Assembly (NCBI RefSeq): GCF_012913485.1
Contig: NZ_CP051774.1
Span: 1,054,001-1,118,000 of the forward strand
Direction: 5' to 3'
Length of the DNA: 64,000 nt
Origin: Luteolibacter luteus
Lineage (GTDB): Bacteria; Verrucomicrobiota; Verrucomicrobiia; Verrucomicrobiales; Akkermansiaceae
The notes under the pieces were generated by a model. The model was not told the DNA's origin. It made no database searches and saw only the letters and a list, made by a program, of their open reading frames with translations. This document shows positions 26,173 to 35,003 of the stretch, one piece after another; the first letter of the stretch is position 1, and each line of letters opens with the position of its first letter. The position numbers were made by a program, and so were the translations under genes.

Positions 26173-27912
26173 TTAGGGAACCTTGCCTCCCCTCCGGTCA
26201 AACTCCAGCCAAGCCAAGCTGATGCACCATGCCGCTCCGTAATTCACCCAACCTTCTGCATGACGGTAGGCACCCTCCGGTTGGAAGGGAAACATTTCCG
26301 TTCCCGGCCCGGAGGAGATCGAACCGCGGCAGAGCTCCAGGCGCGCACAGCGATTCTCCGGGAAAGCACGAGGCCAACCGCGCTCAAGCCCGGTAAAGCC
26401 CGCGGTGGCGTGGGGAGTCGCGGCCAACCGCGGATTCCGACCGAAGAGTGCATCCGCATGGGACACCGCTAGTTCCCGAAGGCGCAGCTTCAATGCAGGG
26501 TCCTCAATTACCCAAGAAGCGGAAAGCATGATTGCCGGGGTGCCGGCCCAATTGCCCACGTCATTCAGTTTGGGAATGGTCCATTCCTTGTCCACGTCAT
26601 AGCGGCGGAAATCCCAGAGGTTTTCCGATCTCGCCACGGCCACCTCCGCCCATTCGTTGATCTTGTCTCTCAATCCCGGCGGAGCTTGGTCCGGGTAGTT
26701 CTGCAGCAGCCACACCAGATTCGGGATCGTGCGGTGTTCGCTCATGCGGTGGCCCTTGGTCGTGCGGGGATCGCTCCAATCCAGATGTTTCACGATCCAT
26801 GCAGCTTGGCCGATCGCGGCCTTCAAATACCGCTCCGGATCGGCAAGATGGTCACGCTTTGCCACTTCATGCATCAGAAGATTCGGCACGATGGAGTGCC
26901 CGGGCGCGTGGCGGCCTTTGTAGGGGTGCAGCAGGCCGCCGGTGGGATTTTCCCCTGCGAGTTCGCTCACGGCCTGATAGCTTGAGGTATCCCACCACTT
27001 GTCGATGCCGAGGGACTTGCTCCAGTTCGCCTCGCAGAAACTACGACACTTCTCGTAGAAGGAGCGGGGCAGCCATTTCTCGAGCGCGGGCCAAGCCCAG
27101 ACGACGTAGGCGACTTGTTCGACGGTCTGCGAGTGGATCTGCCGCGGCTCGGGATCACCGCTGGGATCCCGGGTCGCGGGATTCATGAGGTAATAGCCCG
27201 CGCCCCAGTGGATCAGCTTCACCACGTCAGGCGCATCGGCAGCAGGTGGCTCCATTTCGGTGAAGTATCGCCGCACCGCATCCATCACGCCCTCGCTGCC
27301 GGGGTTCTTCGCATCGAAGCGGAAGGCCGGATCGAGCACCCGGCGCTTGTCCGTTTCCCAATCAATCTGCCGTGGCATCGCCGCGATGCGCTCGGGATTT
27401 GCCCGCTGCAGCATCACCAGCGCAGGGAGGATGGCATCATAGTAGGTGCCATCCCGCCAGGGGCAGCCGCCGTAAGCGCTCGGATGGGTGCCGGTGACGC
27501 TGCGGGCATCGATGAGAAAATCGACCGCTGGCTGCCAGAAAAGCTCTTTCCAGAAATCCGGATGGATCACGAAGGGATCACCCCGGTGCCCCTCCGCCTC
27601 CACCACATATTCGTCCGCTTGCCCGGTCGGCATGAAGCCCGAGAAATCACCGATCTTTCCGACCAATCTCCCCTCGAAGAGGGCACCATTCGCTCTGGCG
27701 GGGCGAATGAAAAAAGGCGCCCCATCCGGTGCCAAGGGAGCAGTGAATCGTTTCGTCCGAGCAGTTTCAAAGCCTGCCTGATTGAGTGCGATGGTCGGAA
27801 ATGCGGCGGCACCTGACGTCACATTTTGGTCACCTTCCGCCCGAGCTATCCCGGCAACTACCATCAGGACTGCCAAGCTGGACATGTCGAACAAGTTTCC
27901 CATGGGAAACAT
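26173..27912 (-). CDS. Secreted GH9-like six-hairpin glycoside hydrolase
   Basis: About 579 residues from ATG 27912 (other in-frame ATGs at 27987, 27903 and 27888). A signal peptide ends near GIARAEG. Residues about 40-130 resemble the cellulase N-terminal Ig-like domain (ALNQAGFETARTKRFTAPL). The rest is an (alpha/alpha)6 barrel with late motifs like family 9: LFGRNPRLAATPHATAGF and AEGWVNYGAAWCISLAW, where the Glu would be the proton donor position. The Asp pair usual in GH9 is not obvious, so the exact family is uncertain. It is followed by the sugar-acid transporter and is divergent from a XylR-type regulator, suggesting a polysaccharide-derived sugar locus. Confidence 0.75.
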   Translation of the reverse strand: MFPMGNLFDMSSLAVLMVVAGIARAEGDQNVTSGAAAFPTIALNQAGFETARTKRFTAPLAPDGAPFFIRPARANGALFEGRLVGKIGDFSGFMPTGQADEYVVEAEGHRGDPFVIHPDFWKELFWQPAVDFLIDARSVTGTHPSAYGGCPWRDGTYYDAILPALVMLQRANPERIAAMPRQIDWETDKRRVLDPAFRFDAKNPGSEGVMDAVRRYFTEMEPPAADAPDVVKLIHWGAGYYLMNPATRDPSGDPEPRQIHSQTVEQVAYVVWAWPALEKWLPRSFYEKCRSFCEANWSKSLGIDKWWDTSSYQAVSELAGENPTGGLLHPYKGRHAPGHSIVPNLLMHEVAKRDHLADPERYLKAAIGQAAWIVKHLDWSDPRTTKGHRMSEHRTIPNLVWLLQNYPDQAPPGLRDKINEWAEVAVARSENLWDFRRYDVDKEWTIPKLNDVGNWAGTPAIMLSASWVIEDPALKLRLRELAVSHADALFGRNPRLAATPHATAGFTGLERGWPRAFPENRCARLELCRGSISSGPGTEMFPFQPEGAYRHAEGWVNYGAAWCISLAWLEFDRRGGKVP

Positions 27913-27928
27913 TCGCAGCCACTTGAAA

Positions 27929-27958
27929 ACAAGCGAACTACCCCCTTTGGGGGCTTGT
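27929..27958. promoter_or_regulatory. Hairpin in the divergent XylR/hydrolase promoter region
   Basis: CCCCC-TTT-GGGGG (27941-27953) is flanked by ACAAG (27929-27933) and CTTGT (27954-27958), which also pair with a 7-nt bulge on the left. It lies 17 nt upstream of the hydrolase ATG and 101 nt upstream of the regulator ATG. It may be an operator for the adjacent regulator or a leader hairpin. Confidence 0.45.
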
Positions 27959-28058
27959 ATGTCAGCCTTTCCTTTCACGGATTGCAAATCGAACGGTTGT
28001 TTTCATCACGCCGCAGATGGTTTCATCATTACGCATTTACAACGCAAAACTTCCAGCA

Positions 28059-29204
28059 ATGCTCGCGGTCGTGAAGCGCACTTTCCGGCACGTCGGCCTC
28101 ATGGTCGAACCTCTTAGCGGCTATGGGAACAAGATCCTCGATGGGATCAGCCGCTATGTGCAGCAGAAGCCGAATTGGCGGATCGCTTACTTCGACCGGG
28201 AGCGCAAGGAGCTGGCGGAACTCGTGGAAAACTGGGAGGGCGATGGCCTGATCTGCACGGTGGTGGACCCGCGTTTTCACGATGCTGCCGCGGGACGCAC
28301 CATCCCGGTGGTGAATGTGGCCGGTCTCTTGGATGAGTCCGAGGTTGTCAGTGTTTTGAGCGATGATCATCAGATCGGCCGGATGGCCGCAGAGCATCTA
28401 CTCGACCGCGGCTTCACGAATTTCGCCTTTGTCCGTCGCCGCGATGGCACGCATTACTCGACCGACCGCGGGCAGGGGTTCCAAAAGCGGATCGAAGAAG
28501 CGGGCTGGAAGGTCACTACGATCAACCTAGCCGCCGCCCACGCGGATGAAGAATTGATCGGAAAGCTATCTTCCCTGCCGCGGCCGCTTGGCGTGTTCTC
28601 GCCCCTGGATCGCATCGCCGCGATGTGCCTGGATGCGTGCTGGAGCGCCGACATCAAGGTGCCCGAGGAAATTGCCGTGGTGGGTGCGGGAAATCATCAC
28701 CAGCTCTGCGAACTCTGCTCCCCCACCCTCTCCAGCGTGGAGGTGGACATGGAGCGGCGCGGCTATGAGGCCGCCGCCTTGCTCGACCGCATCATCGAGG
28801 GTGAAGCACGCCCGACCGAGCCAATGCGGATCCCGCCCGCACATGTGATCGAACGACGTTCGACGGATGTCTTCGCCTTCAACGATGCCGACGTCGTTGC
28901 CGCGCTGCGCTTCATCCGCGAGCATGCCGATAGCACCATCAAGGTGCGTGACGTGGTGGCTGCCACGAGCATCTCCCGACGTTCGCTGGAAGGCCGCTTC
29001 AATACCTTGATCGGCCGCACGCTGCACGAGGAGATCTGGCGTGCGCACTTCGATCTGGCGATGCGACTGCTCTCCTCGTCCGACCTCTCGCTTCAGGAAG
29101 TGGCGGAGCGCTCCGGCTTCAGAACCGCGAGCGCGCTGGTGAATCTCTTCCGCCAGCGGCTCGGGATGACGCCGAAGGAGTTCCGCGTCTCGAACCGCCG
29201 CTGA
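28059..29204 (+). CDS. XylR-type regulator: LacI-like sensor with AraC DNA-binding domain
   Basis: 381 residues from ATG 28059 (an in-frame ATG at 28017 adds 14). Residues about 10-265 are a periplasmic-binding-protein-like sugar sensor of LacI type (HVGLMVEPLSGYGNKILDGI, SDDHQIGRMAAEHLLDRGF, IAVVGAGNHHQLCELCSPTL). The last about 100 residues carry two AraC helix-turn-helix motifs, the second being LSLQEVAERSGFRTASALVNLFRQRL. This architecture is typical of E. coli XylR and its verrucomicrobial relatives. It is divergent from the hydrolase-transporter operon, the likely target. Its stop abuts the stop of the royal-jelly-fold gene. Confidence 0.92.
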   Translation: MLAVVKRTFRHVGLMVEPLSGYGNKILDGISRYVQQKPNWRIAYFDRERKELAELVENWEGDGLICTVVDPRFHDAAAGRTIPVVNVAGLLDESEVVSVLSDDHQIGRMAAEHLLDRGFTNFAFVRRRDGTHYSTDRGQGFQKRIEEAGWKVTTINLAAAHADEELIGKLSSLPRPLGVFSPLDRIAAMCLDACWSADIKVPEEIAVVGAGNHHQLCELCSPTLSSVEVDMERRGYEAAALLDRIIEGEARPTEPMRIPPAHVIERRSTDVFAFNDADVVAALRFIREHADSTIKVRDVVAATSISRRSLEGRFNTLIGRTLHEEIWRAHFDLAMRLLSSSDLSLQEVAERSGFRTASALVNLFRQRLGMTPKEFRVSNRR

Positions 29205-30299
29205 TCAATCTCTCGGCAGGGCCACCTTGTATGCGCGGAAGGGGTACTCCACACGGTTTTCCCCGCTATTGTAGTTCGGCAGGCGGTGCATCTGCGCTGC
29301 GGTAAGGTAGAGGAAACCATCCGAGCCGATGCCAAGGGAATCCGGCCAGATCAAGCGGTCATCCTTTACCAATGTCTTCACCTCACCAGCGGGCGTGACG
29401 TAGCGAATCTCTTTCCTAACGGAGTCCGTGAGATAGACGTTCCCCTTCTCATCCGCGACCATGCCGTGGCAGACGCCGGTATCCGCGACGGTTTCCACCT
29501 TGGCGGAGAGATCCTTTTCCGTTAGAGTGGCATCGGCGAGATGCTTGGTCTCGATGCGGTAGAGCTTTGTCTGGTTGATCGCGCGGAAGTAGAAGTAGCG
29601 GTCATCCTTGGTGAGTGCGACGCCATTGACGTTCGAGACGAAGGGCTTGCCATTGCCGCCCACCACATCCTTGCCATCGAGATGGAGGACAAAGCCCGGG
29701 GCCGCGAGGGTGGCGGGATCTTCCTTCAGCACCACGCGTGAACTCCCGCTTCCCAGATCCATCACGACAATGGCCTTCAAGCCGGGATCGGAAAGGTAGG
29801 CGAGCTTGTGCGTATGATCCACGCACACATCATTCAGCGCGCTGCCGGTCTTTGGCAGATCGGCGAAGTCATAGACGCGCTCAACCTTGTTTCCCTCCAG
29901 GTCGATGCAGACTAGCTTGAACTTCCCCTCCCCCGCTGCGCCTCCGAAGATCGAGGCACTGCCGGAGGGCGCGGAATCCAGCACCCACAGATCATCCAAG
30001 CGATCGACAAAGAGGTCCTGCACGTTGACGAAGCAGGCCTGCTCATTTGCGGGATCGTACTTGTTCCATGCCGCATCGGGGAAAGGAACGCGCTCGCCCT
30101 TCACGATCTCGGTGAGGGCATACAGAAAGGGCTCCTTGTGCGGGAAGGAAACGAAGACTCGCTGCGGATTCGACGCGGCTGCCATGCCGATCGGCTGGTT
30201 CTTCCCGAAGGATGCCACCTCGATCAACTTCGGATCTTCCTCCGCCCTCAATGAGGGGATCAGTGCGGAACAAAGGATCAGTGCCTTGAGTGCTTTCAT
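29205..30299 (-). CDS. Secreted major royal jelly protein (yellow/MRJP) family protein
   Basis: 364 residues with a signal peptide (MKALKALILCSALIPSLRAE). The rest is a six-bladed beta-propeller of the MRJP/yellow family: LFVDRLDDLWVLDSAP, SALNDVCVDHTHKLAYLSDPG, VNGVALTKDDRYFYFRAI and VADEKGNVYLTDSVRKEIRYV mark successive blades. Bacterial members have no firmly established reaction; they resemble lactonase/SMP30-type propellers. It lies 27 nt downstream of the cupin gene and is the last gene of a three-gene minus-strand operon. Confidence 0.88.
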   Translation of the reverse strand: MKALKALILCSALIPSLRAEEDPKLIEVASFGKNQPIGMAAASNPQRVFVSFPHKEPFLYALTEIVKGERVPFPDAAWNKYDPANEQACFVNVQDLFVDRLDDLWVLDSAPSGSASIFGGAAGEGKFKLVCIDLEGNKVERVYDFADLPKTGSALNDVCVDHTHKLAYLSDPGLKAIVVMDLGSGSSRVVLKEDPATLAAPGFVLHLDGKDVVGGNGKPFVSNVNGVALTKDDRYFYFRAINQTKLYRIETKHLADATLTEKDLSAKVETVADTGVCHGMVADEKGNVYLTDSVRKEIRYVTPAGEVKTLVKDDRLIWPDSLGIGSDGFLYLTAAQMHRLPNYNSGENRVEYPFRAYKVALPRD

Positions 30300-30326
30300 C
30301 GTTTGCTAGGAGATAAAAACGAAGGA

Positions 30327-30875
30327 TCACTTCCAAATCCCGGGCCATCCCTCGTCACCGCGCACCGGATCGGACTGCGGGAGAGGCACGCGGCGAATCT
30401 GCTCCAGCGCATCTTCCATCGTGAGCTCGCCCGCTTTCAGGGTTTCCGGATCCATGCCGTCCGGATAGGCACCCACCACCGCGAAATCATGCGTGGATCC
30501 CAGCCTCTTGTGGCCGGCACCGGCAGGCAGGACGATCACATCGCCCGCCACCACCTCGACCTCGGCACCCGACTCCCCGCCGAGATGCAACAAGGCCGAG
30601 CCCCGATACACGCCCAATACCTCGTGGGTATTCGTGTGATAGTGGTGATACGGGTAAACGCCATTCCGCCATGAGTTCGTCCAGCCATGACGCGCGAAGC
30701 TTTCCTCCAGCCACTCCGCACCGGGATCCCCCCTCTCCGGAAAGGCAGAGCGATACAGCAGCACCGGCAAGGGGCTATTCGGGATCTCGCCATCATTCTC
30801 GAAATACAGCTGCTCGGGATCCGGGATCACGCTCATGTCTTTCGTTCGTGCAAGATCCCGCCAGGGGCAAGCCAT
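30327..30875 (-). CDS. Cupin-fold protein (YjlB-like)
   Basis: 182 residues. The single cupin has motif 1 in YPYHHYHTNTHEVLGVYRG (metal-ligand His residues and Glu) and motif 2 in VVAGDVIVLPAGAGHKRLG (last His ligand). It matches the YjlB group of small cupins of unknown function. The start at 30875 has a rare, strong ribosome binding site: GAGGAGGGG about 6 nt upstream, at the end of the preceding coding region, whose stop is 3 nt away. An internal ATG at 30836 lacks such a site. Second gene of the operon with the glutathionyl-hydroquinone reductase. Confidence 0.85.
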   Translation of the reverse strand: MACPWRDLARTKDMSVIPDPEQLYFENDGEIPNSPLPVLLYRSAFPERGDPGAEWLEESFARHGWTNSWRNGVYPYHHYHTNTHEVLGVYRGSALLHLGGESGAEVEVVAGDVIVLPAGAGHKRLGSTHDFAVVGAYPDGMDPETLKAGELTMEDALEQIRRVPLPQSDPVRGDEGWPGIWK

Positions 30876-30878
30876 GAT

Positions 30879-31784
30879 TCACCCCTCCTCATCCCCGAAG
30901 ATCACCGCGGGACCGACGGGCACGATGCGGGTCGGATTGATGTCGTCGTGGGTGATATAATAGTGCCGTTTGATGTGATCGAAGTCCACGGTCTCCGCAA
31001 TGCCAGGGAGGCGATAGAGATCGCATAGGTGGCGATGGAGCGCGGGGTAATCGAGGATCCGCTTGAGGTTGCACTTGAAGTGGCCGTGATAGACCTCATC
31101 GAAGCGCACCAGAGTGCAGAAGAGCCGCCAATCACTCTCTACGATCCGGTCTCCCAAGAGATACCGCTGCGTCGAAAGCCGCCGCTCCAGCTCATCCAGC
31201 GCCGCGAACAATTCAAGCACCGCCTTTTCATATACCGCCTGCTCCGTGGCAAAGCCCGCGAGGTAGACGCCATTGTTCACCTTCTCATAGAGGAATTGGC
31301 TCAGGGCATCCTGCTCGGTTGCGAGCTGCGGGGGAAAGAGATTCGGCGCTTCCGGCGGGGCAAAGGCCGTCTGGAACATCCGGCAGATGTCGTCCTCGGA
31401 ATTGTTCACGATCTTCTTCTCCAGCCGGTCCCACAGCACCGGCACCGTCACGCGGCCATCGAATCCCGGGTCCGTGGCCTTGTAGGCCTCGGAGAGATAC
31501 TGAAAGCCCTCGGCCTCATCCGGACCATGCCCCGCCCCCTCCCGGAATGCCCAGCCTAGGTCATCCCGCACCGGATCCGCGATGCTCACGCCGATGGAAT
31601 CCTGGAGGCCTAACAACTTCCGCACGATGAGGGTCCGGCAAGCCCACGGACAAGCGAGTGAAATGTAGAGATGATAGCGGCCCGGCAAGGCAGGCAGATC
31701 CTCGCTGGCACCTACTATTCTCCGGAATGCATCTTCCTGACGTTTGAAGCTGCCACCATCCGACTCATTCGGGAACTGTGCCAT
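30879..31784 (-). CDS. Glutathionyl-hydroquinone reductase (GST Xi/Omega-like)
   Basis: 301 residues. The N-terminal thioredoxin-fold domain holds the active-site Cys in LACPWACRTLI; the C-terminal helical domain carries the family end motif FDHIKRHYYITHDDINPTRIVP. These are the marks of the EcpA/YqjG/ECM4 group, which reduces glutathionyl-hydroquinones with glutathione and keeps quinone-derived adducts from accumulating. ATG 31784 matches the family N-terminus. First gene of a minus-strand operon with the cupin (3-nt gap) and royal-jelly-fold protein. Confidence 0.92.
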   Translation of the reverse strand: MAQFPNESDGGSFKRQEDAFRRIVGASEDLPALPGRYHLYISLACPWACRTLIVRKLLGLQDSIGVSIADPVRDDLGWAFREGAGHGPDEAEGFQYLSEAYKATDPGFDGRVTVPVLWDRLEKKIVNNSEDDICRMFQTAFAPPEAPNLFPPQLATEQDALSQFLYEKVNNGVYLAGFATEQAVYEKAVLELFAALDELERRLSTQRYLLGDRIVESDWRLFCTLVRFDEVYHGHFKCNLKRILDYPALHRHLCDLYRLPGIAETVDFDHIKRHYYITHDDINPTRIVPVGPAVIFGDEEG

Positions 31785-31849
31785 GCTGGTCCCTAGCACG
31801 CCTTCCCTCTTCGCGAAAGGACGGCTTTCAAATCCCTTCGCTTGGGCAC

Positions 31850-31877
31850 AAAAAAAGAGCGGCCCCAATGAGGCCGC
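31850..31877 (-). terminator. Intrinsic terminator of the small lipoprotein gene
   Basis: GCGGCC (31859-31864) pairs with GGCCGC (31872-31877). On the minus strand the stem is followed by TCTTTTTTT. It lies 21 nt after the stop at 31898. Confidence 0.85.
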
Positions 31878-31897
31878 CCGTTCCAAGAAGTGGGTCA

Positions 31898-32182
31898 TTA
31901 GCGATGCCAGTGACCACGATGACCATAATAGCCACCCCGGCGATAACCATAAGGATTATAGTAGGGCCTCCGGTAACCACCATAGTAGTAGTGATCATGG
32001 CTGTTGTTCTGACCGATGGCGTAGCCAAGCGCGCCTGCGGCTACCGCACCGGCAGCAGCGGCCCCCGGATCCACCGAGGTCACCGGGCGTCCGGCGGCGT
32101 CATAAGTCGTCATGCAAGAAGTACCCGTCATCGCGAACGCGAGGATCACGACCGAGCCTGCGATTTTAGTTGTCGTCTTCAT
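31898..32182 (-). CDS. Small lipoprotein with glycine-zipper and Tyr/Gly/His-rich tail
   Basis: 94 residues. A lipobox-like TGTSC follows a hydrophobic segment, so the protein is probably lipid-anchored at about Cys23. A Gly/Ala zipper (GAAAAGAVAAGALGYAIG) may insert in a membrane. The tail is low-complexity: Tyr, Gly, Arg and His (HDHYYYGGYRRPYY and similar). Such proteins are usually envelope or stress lipoproteins, function unknown. ATG 32182 is chosen for the signal peptide; a possible regulatory direct repeat lies upstream at 32299-32332. Confidence 0.8.
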   Translation of the reverse strand: MKTTTKIAGSVVILAFAMTGTSCMTTYDAAGRPVTSVDPGAAAAGAVAAGALGYAIGQNNSHDHYYYGGYRRPYYNPYGYRRGGYYGHRGHWHR

Positions 32183-32298
32183 GAGATTAGCGGGTTCTCC
32201 GTCTCTAGGAGCATCCCGCATACCTCATAAGATGACCTATCGCGGATCATTCACCCACAGACACTTGCTCTCCTAGGAATGAGGAGTGACAAAGGTGT

Positions 32299-32332
32299 CC
32301 CGCAATGCAAACCCACTGCCCCGCAATGCAAA
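32299..32332. promoter_or_regulatory. Two 13-bp direct repeats, 21-bp spacing
   Basis: CCCGCAATGCAAA occurs at 32299-32311 and again at 32320-32332, start to start 21 bp, i.e. two helical turns. It lies about 120-150 nt upstream of the minus-strand lipoprotein start (32182) and downstream of the calcium-repeat gene. Candidate activator or repressor binding sites. Confidence 0.4.
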
Positions 32333-32399
32333 TCGCATCTTGTCGGCTCGTATTCGGAGCATCCTCGATCACCCTTTCAAGCAGATCCTTGGACGCGCT

Positions 32400-33461
32400 T
32401 CAGTCTTCTTCTCTGACCCTCCAGAATTTAGCGCCGCCATCCACAGTCTCGAAGATGCGCCTTACTTCGGCTCCCGTTCCCTCAATCACGGTATCGGCAT
32501 CAATCCACGTCTGCATGTCCACCGAAGATTGAACGCGGTAGTTCGTGCCGAGCTTGGTGCTTACCCGAAGCTCGATGGCAGGATGAATCGAAATAGCGGC
32601 GACCGGAAAACTCAGCGGGTCGGTCGGTGACTTTCCAGACTTCCATTCAAAACCATCGATAAAGCCATCACCATCGGTGTCCGCGACCAACGGATCGGAA
32701 TGCACAACCTGAATTTCCTCCTTATCCGTGAGTCCGTCCCCATCCGTATCCGCCTTTGTTGGATCCGTGTGGTGAATGTTGATCTCGTCCACGTTCAAAA
32801 GCCCGTCGCCATCGCTGTCTATCGGCGGCGGCGTTAACGACAGTTCGAGCGCGCAGCTCCCCGGATTCAGCAGCGCCGCATAAATGTAGTTTCCCGGAAG
32901 GAGGTATCCGTTGCTGTCCAAGTGCTGGGAGATGTCCACGGATGAACCGAAAACATCCACAAATTCCCCGCCCGAATGATTGAGCGCCATCGGCTCGGTG
33001 AGCTCGAAGAATACCGTCATCGCCGTGTTGCAGTACGACAGATCAGGAGCTCCGGTGACGATGCTCACGTCAACTTCGTAGCGCATGACCGCCGAGGCGA
33101 GTTCCCCGCTTTTGCCAGGTGTCGTGCTCCAGTTCGGAACCTCAAAGCTGTAGTTGATTGAAGGCTGGATGCCTCCGGCCCAAGCGAAGCCCGGATGGTT
33201 CTCAGCCGCAGGAGCGGGCAGCAGTTGCGAAAAGGACCTCGGGGCAGGTGGCAAACTCGACTGCGAAAAGCTGAAGGGAAACTCCTCCGTCCTGAAGAGA
33301 ACGCTTTCGCTGCCTCCTTCTGGAAATGATCGCACCCAAGAGCCCTCACCCTGAATCGAACAGTTCGCGGAGCTGTTGGATGCGAGGTTCTTGATCTGGG
33401 CCTCGGCGGCCAGCGGCAAGAAAGCAGCGAAGACCGCCGGGAGGGTAAGGAGATATCTCAC
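32400..33461 (-). CDS. Secreted protein with thrombospondin type 3 calcium repeats
   Basis: About 353 residues from a GTG at 33461, which places the signal peptide ([20 protein letters not shown]) at the N-terminus; an in-frame upstream start at 33569 would add about 36 odd residues. The first about 230 mature residues are beta-rich and unassigned. Then come three DxDxDG loops ([36 protein letters not shown]), the thrombospondin type 3 calcium-binding repeats. A final about 65-residue domain ([22 protein letters not shown]) is common at the C-termini of verrucomicrobial secreted proteins. Probably a surface or extracellular protein. Confidence 0.8.
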   Translation of the reverse strand: MRYLLTLPAVFAAFLPLAAEAQIKNLASNSSANCSIQGEGSWVRSFPEGGSESVLFRTEEFPFSFSQSSLPPAPRSFSQLLPAPAAENHPGFAWAGGIQPSINYSFEVPNWSTTPGKSGELASAVMRYEVDVSIVTGAPDLSYCNTAMTVFFELTEPMALNHSGGEFVDVFGSSVDISQHLDSNGYLLPGNYIYAALLNPGSCALELSLTPPPIDSDGDGLLNVDEINIHHTDPTKADTDGDGLTDKEEIQVVHSDPLVADTDGDGFIDGFEWKSGKSPTDPLSFPVAAISIHPAIELRVSTKLGTNYRVQSSVDMQTWIDADTVIEGTGAEVRRIFETVDGGAKFWRVREED

Positions 33462-33641
33462 GAAACGGGACGGTGCCGAAACCTCGGACGCCCTCAAGTA
33501 AATTGGCAACACCCTCCGCCGCCAAGAATGAGGCGCACGAAGAAGGCGAGAAGACCGGACGGCAAGCACGCGCTATTCCGGCTGTTAGGCGGGGCCAGGA
33601 GGTCCAAGATCCTAGTCTCTCCAGCCTCGGGCGTCCGCAGC

Positions 33642-33680
33642 AAAAGGAAAGAGCCTCAACCTTTGCAGATTGAGGCTCTT
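33642..33680 (-). terminator. Intrinsic terminator of the initiator tRNA gene
   Basis: AAGAGCCTCAA (33649-33659) pairs perfectly with TTGAGGCTCTT (33670-33680). On the minus strand the stem is followed by TTTCCTTTT. It begins 4 nt after the encoded CCA of the tRNA. Confidence 0.9.
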
Positions 33681-33683
33681 ATT

Positions 33684-33760
<77 letters not shown>

Positions 33761-33854
33761 ATTTTGTGTGCCGCACCTTTCGGCGCGGGCCGCGAACCTA
33801 GTCAGAAATCAGATTCGCGCAAGGGATTTTTGATCTCAGTTTCCGAACATTTTC

Positions 33855-34994
33855 TCAGCCCTCAATCCGGTGAGGGAGAAAGCGACTGAAATTGCCGGTG
33901 ATCGGTGAATTGTCGCCCCGTGCGGAGAGCCCGCGACATTCATCCCCCACCATCCAGAGACCCCACACGATGTGCTGGCCGCCCGCCTCAAAAAGCCTCG
34001 CGTGCTGCTGATACACCATCGGTCCGTCTTGCGAGGGCAGCGGCGGCGGCGAATGGAATGGGCCGCGCGACTGGATGCTCACGCCCGATCCTTCGCGACC
34101 AAAGAAGGGCTTCTCCACCCAGCGGTCGACATTTCCCAAGCCAGTCTGCGAGTACGATGCGGGCAGTAGCAGCGGGTGGCCGGGATTCAGCTCCCACAGG
34201 ATCGGCAGGATCCCCTTGTTCGAAAGCATCATCTTCCACGCCGGCTCCGTGAAGCGCGCACGCTCCTGGCCGATCTCCGCGAAGAAGGGCTCCTCCGCCA
34301 TCCACTCCCAGGGGTACAGCTTGAAGATCCGCTCGATCGGGCGCTCGTTCATGTCGGTAAAGCGCCCCCCTTCAGAAAAACCGATCTCCCCCACGTCCAT
34401 CAGCTCCACGCTCTTCCCCGCCTGCTCCGCGGTCTCCGCGAGGTAGGCGATGGTCTGCCGGTCTTCGAGGTGATCCCACTTGCACGCGAAGTGGATGGTC
34501 TGTTCCGGAAAAAGTGCCCAGCGCTCGACCAAGGCCTCGTGAAGCGAGTTCAGCTGATCGCTCTGCGCCGCCACATCCTCCAGCCACTGCCACTGGATCA
34601 CCGCCGCCTCCAGCAGCGATGTCGGAGTGTCCGCATTGTATTCTAACAACTTCGGCGTGCCGCTGCCATCCCAAGCAAGATCGAAGCGCCCGTAAAGCGA
34701 GGGATTCCTCACCATCCACGAAGTCTGCACCATGCCGATCGCCGCCTCCGGGATCGCCAGACGATCCCACCAGCCGCGACTTGCGATCTCATCGCAGGCG
34801 CTCAGGCACATGGCGTGCAGCTCATTGGCAGCAGCCTCCAGCACCTCCGCAGCCTCCAGCGTGAAAACAAGATTACGATCCTCCGTCCAGTAGGGCTCGC
34901 CGCCGGCACCATGCCAGATCAGGCCGGCCTCCTCGACGCGCTGCTGCCACCCGTTCCGAGGGGGCCTTACTTCCAGACGAATGGGTGTCTTCAT
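33855..34994 (-). CDS. Glutathionylspermidine synthase family ATP-grasp protein (YgiC/YjfC-like)
   Basis: 379 residues covering the preATP-grasp and ATP-grasp modules of the glutathionylspermidine synthase family, without the amidase domain. Signatures: YWTEDRNLVFTLEAAEVLE, SLYGRFDLAWDGSGTPKLLEYNADTPTSLLEA, LYPWEWMAEEPF, LGNVDRWVEKPFFGREGSGV and WGLWMVGDECRGLSAR. E. coli YgiC/YjfC share this form; their substrate is not settled, but a peptide-type ligation is expected. The gene lies 9 nt after a YgiB-like lipoprotein gene, mirroring the E. coli ygiB-ygiC order. Confidence 0.92.
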   Translation of the reverse strand: MKTPIRLEVRPPRNGWQQRVEEAGLIWHGAGGEPYWTEDRNLVFTLEAAEVLEAAANELHAMCLSACDEIASRGWWDRLAIPEAAIGMVQTSWMVRNPSLYGRFDLAWDGSGTPKLLEYNADTPTSLLEAAVIQWQWLEDVAAQSDQLNSLHEALVERWALFPEQTIHFACKWDHLEDRQTIAYLAETAEQAGKSVELMDVGEIGFSEGGRFTDMNERPIERIFKLYPWEWMAEEPFFAEIGQERARFTEPAWKMMLSNKGILPILWELNPGHPLLLPASYSQTGLGNVDRWVEKPFFGREGSGVSIQSRGPFHSPPPLPSQDGPMVYQQHARLFEAGGQHIVWGLWMVGDECRGLSARGDNSPITGNFSRFLPHRIEG

Positions 34995-35003
34995 CAGATC
35001 AGA

